The position numbers and the translations under genes were made by a program. Positions 7,683 to 14,166 of a DNA stretch of 17,050 nt are shown here, one piece after another. A model generated the notes under the pieces. The model saw nothing but the letters and a program-made list of their open reading frames with translations. It had not been told where the DNA came from and searched no databases. Each line of letters starts with the position of its first letter. Within the stretch, counting starts at the first letter, position 1. Origin of the DNA: Proteobacteria bacterium UBA2996 (GTDB lineage Bacteria > Pseudomonadota > Gammaproteobacteria > Arenicellales > UBA868); NCBI GenBank assembly GCA_002346525.1, contig DDZY01000223.1, positions 949 through 17,998 on the forward strand, in the 5' to 3' direction.

Positions 7683-7871
7683 CTATTCCGGGGACAACTG
7701 ATCCCAAGAAGTGCGTCCTTTGAGCGTACCTTCGCCGCGCCTTAATGCCTCGACGGCAATCTCGGACGACCTATCTGTTCCACTGCCGGCAGTATACCGG
7801 CTGTCGCCAGTAATCGAGCCGCCTGTCGGGATCCCGTTTTTAGAACTGTATTTCTTGTCGGCATAGCCCAT
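7683..7871 (-). CDS. Possible 62-residue small protein after the LysR gene
   Basis: An open frame of 62 residues starts with ATG at 7871 inside the last codons of the LysR gene (different frame) and ends in the gap before the glycosyltransferase. It is hydrophilic, rich in Gly, Ser and charged residues, and ends in GRTSWDQLSPE. There is no convincing Shine-Dalgarno, and third-position GC looks no different from the surroundings. I do not recognise it. It may be chance; it is listed because the gap otherwise holds only short dyads such as GCCGG (7785-7789) with CCGGC (7797-7801). Confidence 0.15.
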   Translation of the reverse strand: MGYADKKYSSKNGIPTGGSITGDSRYTAGSGTDRSSEIAVEALRRGEGTLKGRTSWDQLSPE

Positions 7872-8778
7872 CCGCTTTTTCCCACGGTGGAGGATCGCCG
7901 ATGTGCTCAACCAGGAAATCCACGAACTGGCGAACCCGGGGCGGTAAATACTGACTGTGCGGATAGAGCACCGTGATCGGATAGGCAACAGGGGGAAACT
8001 CCGCCAACACCTCAACAAGCCTGCCTTCTTTTATATAGGGTGCCACTTCCCAGAGGTCTTTCATGGCAATGCCCTGCCCCGAAAGACACCACTGCGTCAG
8101 AATTTCCGAATTATCGGAATCCATCGTCCCGGAAAGGCTTAGGGTTTCCTGCTGCCCGGTAGGATGCACTAGAGTCCAGCGCCACTGTTGCGAGCCCGGG
8201 AATCGCAGCAACAAGCAGTTGTGATCAGCAAGATCTTCAGGCGTGTTCGGCGTACCCTCTCGTGCAAGGTAATCGGGCGAGGCACAAAACACCCTCCGGC
8301 TCACCGCGAGCCGCCTTGCCACCATGTTGGAATCCTTGAGCTCACCCACCCGGATCAACAGATCGATCTGCTCATGAAAAAAATCATCAAATCGGTCACT
8401 TGCAACCAGTTGCAACTGTACCTGCGGATGCCGTTCGGTAAACGCAGCCGCCATGGGAGCCAGATGCAGTCTTGCAAAACTCACCGGTGCGGATACCTTG
8501 AGTGCACCGGCCGGACTGTCGCGGCTCACTGCAATAGCGCTTTGGGCCTGATCCACCGCCTCGAGAATATTCAGGCTGTGCTGAAGGAACTGGTGTCCGT
8601 CCGGAGTGAGATCGACCTGCCGCGTGGTGCGGTTCAAAAGACGCATCCCGAGCTTTTTTTCGAGGCGAATCAGTCGGGAACTGACTACCGCCGGAGTCAG
8701 CCGAAGATCACGCCCGGCCGCTGTCAGGCTGCGAAGCTCGGCTACCCGCACGAAGAGCAGAAGATCATCTGTTTCCAT
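7840..8778 (-). CDS. LysR-type transcriptional regulator
   Basis: This 312-residue DNA-binding regulator has a winged helix-turn-helix at residues 1-60: FVRVAELRSLTAAGRDL, then LTPAVVSSRLIRLEKKLG and RLLNRTTRQVDLTPDG. A linker helix and a substrate-binding-like effector domain (about 90-300) follow, with the common PVSFARLHLAPMAAAFTERHP segment. The length is standard. It looks closest to the large AaeR/CrgA/DsdC-like group; the effector is unknown. It is transcribed divergently from puuD with 121 bases between starts, the usual arrangement for a LysR protein controlling its neighbour. A purine or urate effector is therefore a reasonable inference, not shown. No clear Shine-Dalgarno precedes the ATG. 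Confidence 0.92.
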   Translation of the reverse strand: METDDLLLFVRVAELRSLTAAGRDLRLTPAVVSSRLIRLEKKLGMRLLNRTTRQVDLTPDGHQFLQHSLNILEAVDQAQSAIAVSRDSPAGALKVSAPVSFARLHLAPMAAAFTERHPQVQLQLVASDRFDDFFHEQIDLLIRVGELKDSNMVARRLAVSRRVFCASPDYLAREGTPNTPEDLADHNCLLLRFPGSQQWRWTLVHPTGQQETLSLSGTMDSDNSEILTQWCLSGQGIAMKDLWEVAPYIKEGRLVEVLAEFPPVAYPITVLYPHSQYLPPRVRQFVDFLVEHIGDPPPWEKADGLCRQEIQF

Positions 8779-8899
8779 TTATTTTCAATTTTTTCGATAT
8801 AGTCCTTTATGATTGTAGCGATTTTTCTGAAAAGATAATCCGGGTAGGATGCGCCCTTGCATCGATAACTGCGGGCCAACCCGTTATTTCTGGAGTCGA
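8779..8899. promoter_or_regulatory. Divergent lysR-puuD control region
   Basis: This 121-base AT-rich spacer separates the divergent starts. For puuD, GATAAT (8834-8839) is a good -10 candidate with a poor -35 such as TTGTAG (8813-8818, 15-base spacing). On the minus strand TACAAT (8817-8812) could be a -10 for lysR. An interrupted dyad close to the puuD start, ATAA-ctg-CGGG-ccaa-CCCG-TTAT (8865-8887), could be an operator or a leader hairpin. Exact promoter positions are uncertain. Confidence 0.4.
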
Positions 8900-10093
8900 A
8901 TGACCTTGACCATACCCTGGGTGGAGTGGGCCAGCCTGATGATCCGCTGGCTGCATCTTGCAGCCGGGATTGCCTGGATCGGCACTTCTTTCTACTTTAT
9001 ATGGCTGGATCTCAGCCTGCGCTCTCGAAGCACCCTTGCCCAAGGGGTGCTCGGAGAATCGTGGAGTGTGCACGGCGGAGGCTTTTATCACGTACAGAAA
9101 TACACCGTCGCACCGGACGAGATGCCTGCCGAACTGCACTGGTTCAAATACGAGGCTTACTTCACCTGGCTTTCCGGATTTGCGCTGCTGGTGGTGATCT
9201 ATTACTTCGGCGCGACCGGTTACCTTATCGACCCTGCACGCGCTGACCTCACGCCGGCTTCGGCGATCGCCGCAAGTCTCGGATTCCTGATCGGCAGTTG
9301 GCTCATTTATGAGGGACTTTGCCGCAGTGCAATCGGCCGCTCAACGTCGGCACTCGCGGTATCCGTGTTTGTCTTGATACTGGTGAGCGCTGTTATGCTC
9401 ACGCAGATTTTCAGTGATCGCGCCGCCTTTCTACACGTTGGGGCACTGATCGGAACGATCATGTCGGCCAACGTATTCGTGGTGATCATTCCCAACCAGA
9501 AAAAAGTCGTCGCTGATCTTGTCGCCGGGCGCACACCGGACCCCACTCTGGGCGCACAAGCCAAACAGCGCTCACTGCACAACAACTACCTGACCTTGCC
9601 GGTGCTGCTGCTGATGGTGAGTGCGCACTATCCCATGCTGTTTTCCGGAGGCATCAAGTGGGGATGGCTGGTGATTGCGTTTATCGTGGTCGCGGGCGGT
9701 GTGATCCGTCACTTCTTTAATACCCACCACGCCGGAGGACGCGGCAAAGCCCTTGCCTGGCAGTGGCCCGTCGCGGTACTGCTCGCGATCGGGCTCATTA
9801 TTTTCATTGCCTCGAGGGGGCCTGCGCTATCCAACGTCGAAATCAGCGACCGCCGGGCACTTGAAATCGTCACGACCCATTGCGCGGGCTGTCACGCGGC
9901 GGAACCCAAAAATCCAGCCTTCACGGCGCCTCCGGGAGGAATCGTGCTTGATAGCCTAAGCGCCGTCAGGCGTCACAGTGAGCAGGTGATGGCCCAGTCC
10001 GTCACGAGCCAGGCTATGCCGCTTGGCAATGCCACAGGCATGAGCGATTCGGAGCGCGCGGAACTAGGCCAGTGGCTCAAAATGCAACGCTGA
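8900..10093 (+). CDS. puuD: Membrane urate hydroxylase PuuD with C-terminal cytochrome c domain
   Basis: This 397-residue inner-membrane enzyme oxidises urate to 5-hydroxyisourate and passes electrons to the respiratory chain through a fused cytochrome c. Eight hydrophobic segments (about residues 10-310) include MIRWLHLAAGIAWIGTSFYF, typical of the DUF989/urate oxidase N domain, and the conserved SWSVHGGGFYHVQKY region. The haem motif is C328-A-G-C331-H332, and M373 in QAMPLGN is the likely sixth ligand. The start at 8900 is chosen because GGAG lies 4 bases before it and MTLTIPWVEWASLMIRW is the usual N-terminus; the longer frame from 8849 has no such support. PuuD would consume urate made by the 8-oxoguanine deaminase at 2615-3967. 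Later enzymes of the pathway are not in the window. Confidence 0.9.
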   Translation: MTLTIPWVEWASLMIRWLHLAAGIAWIGTSFYFIWLDLSLRSRSTLAQGVLGESWSVHGGGFYHVQKYTVAPDEMPAELHWFKYEAYFTWLSGFALLVVIYYFGATGYLIDPARADLTPASAIAASLGFLIGSWLIYEGLCRSAIGRSTSALAVSVFVLILVSAVMLTQIFSDRAAFLHVGALIGTIMSANVFVVIIPNQKKVVADLVAGRTPDPTLGAQAKQRSLHNNYLTLPVLLLMVSAHYPMLFSGGIKWGWLVIAFIVVAGGVIRHFFNTHHAGGRGKALAWQWPVAVLLAIGLIIFIASRGPALSNVEISDRRALEIVTTHCAGCHAAEPKNPAFTAPPGGIVLDSLSAVRRHSEQVMAQSVTSQAMPLGNATGMSDSERAELGQWLKMQR

Positions 10094-10136
10094 TATCGTT
10101 TGCAGAAAATAGCCTGGAATCACGCCATTTGTGTTT

Positions 10137-10164
10137 TTGCGCACATGATGGGGTCGGGTATCTA
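10137..10164 (+). promoter_or_regulatory. Candidate promoter of the caspase operon
   Basis: TTGCGC (10137-10142) and TATCTA (10159-10164) are separated by 16 bases and resemble a sigma-70 promoter. Transcription would begin near 10171, exactly at the 5' arm of the hairpin that covers the caspase start. It is the only reasonable pair seen in the 114-base gap after puuD. Confidence 0.4.
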
Positions 10165-10171
10165 AGGTAGA

Positions 10172-10209
10172 GTAGCCATCAACCCTTTGTTAAGAGGGTT
10201 AATGGTTAT
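10172..10209 (+). promoter_or_regulatory. Hairpin that can sequester the caspase ribosome binding site and start codons
   Basis: Bases 10172-10186 can pair with 10195-10209. There are 12 Watson-Crick pairs, two G-U pairs (10175/10206, 10172/10209) and one C-A mismatch (10180/10201), around an 8-base loop (10187-10194). The core AACCCT/AGGGTT contains most of the Shine-Dalgarno AGAGGG (10193-10198). The outer stem covers the ATG at 10202 and two bases of the ATG at 10208. No U-tract follows, so it is not a terminator. A translational on/off structure is the natural reading. Confidence 0.55.
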
Positions 10210-11305
10210 GATTCGTTGGCGCCAACATATTCTGCCCCTATGCGCAAGTGCGATGCTTGCCGCGCTGTCGCCGTTGGCATCTGCCGAGACCCGGGGTCTG
10301 GTGGTGCCCGCCCCCGACACCGGCGAGCCCGTCATTGAATACAAAGGCAGTTATGCCCTGTTGATCGGCGCCTCCGATTACGAGAACAGCGCCTGGCCCG
10401 ACCTTGAAAGCGTGCCCGGCGAACTGGCGCGGGTCGCCTCCGTCCTGCAGGAACATGGCTTCACGGTCGAGAAGCACCTGAATCCGACCGGTCAGGAACT
10501 TGAATATCTCTACGAGGATTTTCTCGACCGCTACGGCTACGATACCCCCAACCGCCTGGTGTTCTTCTACTCCGGCCACGGCTGGACCAGCGACAAGAGA
10601 AAACGGGGCTTTCTGGTGCCGATCGATGCACCTGACCCAAACAAAGAAAAACGCGAATTCAGGGCCAAAGCCCTGTCGATGACCCGCATCCTGGCGGGCG
10701 CCCGCGATGCCGAGGCCAACCACGCGCTCTATCTTTTTGATTCGTGCTTTTCCGGCACGATTTTCAAAACAAAAGCTGCGGCACCGCTCGAGCCGCCCCA
10801 TATCAGCAAAGCCTTGGGCTTGCCGGTACGCCAGTTCATCACCGCAGGTAACGCAGACGAAGAAGTCCCGGCCCGCAGTACCTTTACTCCTGCTTTTGTC
10901 GATGCGCTGCTGCTCGGGCACGGCGATCTCGACAAGGACGGCTATGTCAGCGGCACAGAGTTGGGCCTTTATCTTCAGCAGGAAGTTCCCCGCCACACTC
11001 AACAGACACCCCAGTTCGGCAAGATCAACGACTACGATCTCTCCCGGGGTGACTTCATCTTTGCGTTGCCAAAAACGCAGACAGCCGCTGCGGCCATACC
11101 TAAAGTCGACAACGCCGTCTTAAAAGCCCAAGAGCAGATGCTGGATCTGGAATTCTGGAAGACAGTGCGCGCGAGCAATGACCCGGAGATGCTTCAGGCC
11201 TACCTTGAAACCTTTCCGGAAGGTGTCTACGCCAAACTCGCCAAACTCATGCTGGCCAAGCTCAAAGCCTCGTCGGACAAGGAGTTGACCACAGATGATA
11301 TCTGA
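10208..11305 (+). CDS. Exported caspase-family (peptidase C14) protein with EF-hand-like loop
   Basis: This 365-residue cysteine protease of the metacaspase/caspase-like family is predicted to be exported. Residues 1 to about 26 form a signal peptide (MIRWRQHILPLCASAMLAAL, cleavage near ASA-ET). The caspase fold begins at YALLIGASDYENSAWPDLES (about 50). The catalytic dyad is H124 in FYSGHG and C180 in FDSCFSG. Residues D240-E251 (DLDKDGYVSGTE) form a canonical 12-residue EF-hand loop, suggesting calcium control. A C-terminal module begins at F316-W317. The ATG at 10208 is preferred (AGAGGG 9 bases upstream, clean signal peptide); 10202 is the alternative, and a TTG frame start at 10187 is unlikely. 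Its stop overlaps the next start by 11 bases, so it begins a coupled operon. The substrate is unknown. Confidence 0.88.
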   Translation: MIRWRQHILPLCASAMLAALSPLASAETRGLVVPAPDTGEPVIEYKGSYALLIGASDYENSAWPDLESVPGELARVASVLQEHGFTVEKHLNPTGQELEYLYEDFLDRYGYDTPNRLVFFYSGHGWTSDKRKRGFLVPIDAPDPNKEKREFRAKALSMTRILAGARDAEANHALYLFDSCFSGTIFKTKAAAPLEPPHISKALGLPVRQFITAGNADEEVPARSTFTPAFVDALLLGHGDLDKDGYVSGTELGLYLQQEVPRHTQQTPQFGKINDYDLSRGDFIFALPKTQTAAAAIPKVDNAVLKAQEQMLDLEFWKTVRASNDPEMLQAYLETFPEGVYAKLAKLMLAKLKASSDKELTTDDI

Positions 11306-13355
11306 TTGGACAACCCTGCTCCGGCTTATCGCCTTGTGCCTGGCGCTGGCGCCGCTACCGGGTGCCTTCGCCTCTAGCGAAGCTGACCTTTCCACCCTGA
11401 ACAACACCGGCTCGTGTGCAGGTTGTGACCTCACCGGGGCCGATCTTTACGAAGCCGATCTGTACCGGGCAGACCTTTCCGGCGCGAATCTCACAGACGC
11501 CGACCTGACAGCAGCAAACCTTACCCTGGCTGACTTAAGCGGCGCCGACCTGCGCGGGGCCGTTCTTGAGGAGACCAATCTCTCAGGCGCCAACCTGACT
11601 AATGCCCTGCTCGATCAAAGCGCCCTTGCAGGAGCCGTCTTTGACTCCGAGCGTACCCGCAGCACGCTCGGCTTCAAGGAGCTCAAACTCGGCATGAACG
11701 TCGTAGAGATCGCGCAGTACTGCTCGATCACCAATATCGAAGGCAAAGCAAGTGACCTGGCCAAGCTGATTACTGCCCCAACTCAAAGACTGCTGGGCCA
11801 TTGCCTAGATGATGCGGATATGCCGTTTGCCTTCGGCTTCTCGGGAAGGGGTTCTACCGGGATACTGAACTGGCTTGAAGTCGGCATCGCCACCTACACC
11901 AAGGAGAACCACCGCAAGTTCATCGACCTGCTGGAGAAGAAGTACAAACCGATGCGCAGTTACAGCTCCGCTGATGTTGCGGGCTTCAACAAGGACCGCA
12001 GCCTTGAAGGACAGAGCCTCGATACGATCTTCGCAAACGGCCAGGTAACCCTGTCGGTCGTGAGCCGGGGCACCGGGCTGCAGCTGCTGCTGAGCTATCG
12101 GGCTGAAGACAACGGCCGGCGCTTCCTCGACCGAAAAGGCGGCCCGGCCCCGGTTGACCTTGCGCAACTGCCAGCAGTAGCGACGGATCTTTATAAACTG
12201 GTCGGCAATTACAGCCTCAAGGGGATTGGCGCCAAGGGCACCAGCGCCAACCACGGTCGCATCGACACCGCCTACCTTGAGATCGATGCTTTTGAAAACG
12301 AACTGGCCGGAGAACTCGCGATCTCCGGGGCCCGCATGAACGGACGCTTTCAGATCACCCGGGTCGAGAAAGTCTCCAACCGGCGTCTGATTGTCGAACT
12401 CGAACCAGTGGAAGGCACCATTCCCGATGGAAAGCCGCTTCGGATGTCTATTAAATTCAGTGAGGATGGCGACAGTTTCACCGGCAAGTGGACCAACTGG
12501 TTCCGGCTGCAAAAGGGGAAGTCGCGTAGGTCCGATGATTTTATAGGAGTTCGCAGCCAGTCCTTCTGGCAGACGGTGATGACCCATAACCGCATCGATA
12601 TGTACCAGGCGTATCTCAGACTGTACCCGGGTGGGATCTACACCGCCGTGGCCCGGGACAGGGTCGCTGCCCTCGGTGGAGTCCTCCCAACACCTTCATC
12701 ACCCACGGTATCTGCCGCTGCAACCGTACCGGCCGATACACCAGCAACGCCTAGCGCTACAACAGCCACCACAACACCGGTTGATCCGCTAGTAGGGATT
12801 TGGACCCAGACGAGCCGCCGTTACGGAAATTGCTACTTTATAGTCGGCCAGCGCGCCGATGGCGAACTGGCAGCTGTTTCTTTCGAGAACTTCCTGAAAC
12901 GAAACGTCATTGGCAATGATGCGCCGATTGAATGGGGCCTGACCGACACCGGTGTTGGACTTCTTGCCAGGGCGCTCTCGATCAAACCCGCACCAAAGGG
13001 GGTCTATAGTTGGAAATCGTCGGAGAATTTTCAAACCCTGGGCTTGCCTACGTTTCTAGCCAACCCCCCAAAAAAAGGCCGTTTTTTCTTTTCCAAGGAC
13101 AAGGATGGAAATCCTCGTGTAACTTCAAATAAAAAGCTCTGCGTCGAAGAACCGGCCAGTTCATCCACGGGCACTTTCCGAAAACTTTCTCGAGACGACG
13201 CAATTGATCTGGAGTTGCCCAGCATTGCTCAAAAAGACTTCCCGTCACCCTTTCAGGAAGGCACCCAATGGTCCAGTGATGTCGTCACAGAAGTAACAGG
13301 CGCGACACAAGCGACTGGCGCGCCGGAAGACTCCAGCGAGTCCGACCGACGTTAG
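11295..13355 (+). CDS. Exported pentapeptide-repeat multidomain protein
   Basis: This 686-residue protein starts inside the end of the caspase gene. Residues 1-26 are a signal peptide (cleavage near AFA-SS). Residues 42-116 are fifteen in-register pentapeptide repeats of A(D/N)L type, which would build a quadrilateral beta-helix; they are preceded by C41-x-x-C44. Residues 125-265 form an unassigned alpha/beta region opening with LGFKELKLGMNVVEIAQYC, which resembles small envelope-lipoprotein folds only loosely. Residues 295-420 form an unassigned beta-rich domain. An FW...AYL..YP.G module begins at F424 and is shared with the caspase C-terminus. A Thr/Ala/Pro linker (about 465-497) leads to an unassigned C-terminal domain. 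The operon position suggests it is a periplasmic partner, scaffold or substrate of the caspase. No enzymatic motif was seen. Confidence 0.85.
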   Translation: MISDWTTLLRLIALCLALAPLPGAFASSEADLSTLNNTGSCAGCDLTGADLYEADLYRADLSGANLTDADLTAANLTLADLSGADLRGAVLEETNLSGANLTNALLDQSALAGAVFDSERTRSTLGFKELKLGMNVVEIAQYCSITNIEGKASDLAKLITAPTQRLLGHCLDDADMPFAFGFSGRGSTGILNWLEVGIATYTKENHRKFIDLLEKKYKPMRSYSSADVAGFNKDRSLEGQSLDTIFANGQVTLSVVSRGTGLQLLLSYRAEDNGRRFLDRKGGPAPVDLAQLPAVATDLYKLVGNYSLKGIGAKGTSANHGRIDTAYLEIDAFENELAGELAISGARMNGRFQITRVEKVSNRRLIVELEPVEGTIPDGKPLRMSIKFSEDGDSFTGKWTNWFRLQKGKSRRSDDFIGVRSQSFWQTVMTHNRIDMYQAYLRLYPGGIYTAVARDRVAALGGVLPTPSSPTVSAAATVPADTPATPSATTATTTPVDPLVGIWTQTSRRYGNCYFIVGQRADGELAAVSFENFLKRNVIGNDAPIEWGLTDTGVGLLARALSIKPAPKGVYSWKSSENFQTLGLPTFLANPPKKGRFFFSKDKDGNPRVTSNKKLCVEEPASSSTGTFRKLSRDDAIDLELPSIAQKDFPSPFQEGTQWSSDVVTEVTGATQATGAPEDSSESDRR

Positions 13356-13382
13356 ACCCCGTTGCTGGAATAAGAGATCGAC

Positions 13383-13396
13383 GTGACCGCCGTCAC
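13383..13396. repeat. Short inverted repeat between the pentapeptide and DUF4384-like genes
   Basis: GTGAC (13383-13387) and GTCAC (13392-13396) form a perfect 5-bp dyad with a 4-base spacer. It lies in the 166-base gap between the two genes. The gap shows no clear terminator and may contain an internal promoter; I could not place one. The dyad could be a small hairpin or an operator. Confidence 0.25.
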
Positions 13397-13521
13397 TGCG
13401 TTCCAAAAACACCTCTGCCAGGCTTGTGACCTCAAGCCATGGAAATTGATGATACATTGTTGCAGCGCCCCAGCCAGGGGCAGATGATTATGTGCGCCGG
13501 CCGACGGGAGGTGTCTTTGTG

Positions 13522-14160
13522 ATGAAAATACTTGCAATCAGCATTATCGCCAGTCTCGTTGTGGCACTCGCTGCTCCGGCGACTGCCCAGCCGCTGACGT
13601 TCCACTATGGCTTTATCGGCCAGCACGATAACCAGCAACTGTATGTCATCGAAGACGGTGCAGCTCTCGCATCCGGCGCCAAGTTAAAGCTCAACTTTGA
13701 GTACCCTGAGGGCAATTGGTTTTACGTTTGCTACCTTTCAAGCACCGATGAATATGCGTTGCTGTATGCCTCAAATAAGGGCCTCGAGACCAACGAGCAA
13801 ATCATCTTCGACACGCTGGGCTGGCTGGCACTTGATGACAACGTCGGCACCGAGACGTTTACTCTGATCTCAAGCGAAGCACGTCTGGAGAAACTCGAAA
13901 CATTATTCGATAACTACAGTAAGGCCGGTGACAAAAGCCGAAAACGTTTCGCCAAAAGGATCTCGCGAGCGCTTGAGGATCTTGAAAAACAGTTGGAACC
14001 CTCTGGAACCCTCAAGATGACACAAAGACTCGAGACCCCAATCATGGGTGGGGTGACCTTCCGTGGGGTAACCGATGAAGAAATTTCTCAGCACAGTCTG
14101 ACCCACAAGGCCAGTGGCAGTAAGGTCGCTAATGCGGTCTTTGTGATTCAGCACGACTAA
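13522..14160 (+). CDS. Small exported DUF4384-like protein
   Basis: This 212-residue exported protein has a signal peptide MKILAISIIASLVVALAAPA with cleavage near ATA-QP. The mature part, GAALASGAKLKLNFEYPEGNWFYVCYLSSTDEYALLY, followed by GTETFTLISSEARLEKLETLF, has the outline of the DUF4384 domain often found beside or fused to bacterial caspase and kinase signalling proteins. That assignment is from the pattern, not a search. A charged helix (about 130-165) and a beta-rich tail follow. GGGAGG (13506-13511) lies 10 bases before the ATG at 13522, so this start is preferred over 13492; GTG at 13519 is possible. Its stop is 6 bases from the cyclase start, so both are probably co-translated. The function is unknown; it may sense or adapt signals for the cyclase or caspase. 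Confidence 0.75.
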   Translation: MKILAISIIASLVVALAAPATAQPLTFHYGFIGQHDNQQLYVIEDGAALASGAKLKLNFEYPEGNWFYVCYLSSTDEYALLYASNKGLETNEQIIFDTLGWLALDDNVGTETFTLISSEARLEKLETLFDNYSKAGDKSRKRFAKRISRALEDLEKQLEPSGTLKMTQRLETPIMGGVTFRGVTDEEISQHSLTHKASGSKVANAVFVIQHD

Positions 14161-14166
14161 AGTCAC

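Noticed and set aside
7827..7840. Terminator formed by CGGGATCCCG followed by T residues
   Set aside because: The T-run is on the plus strand, where no gene ends. The stem has a 2-base centre and overlaps the LysR stop.
11418..11642. Short-period DNA repeat in the pentapeptide gene, first thought to be a tandem repeat or CRISPR-like array
   Set aside because: The periodicity is 15 bases and follows the pentapeptide code; the codons vary as in a normal coding repeat.
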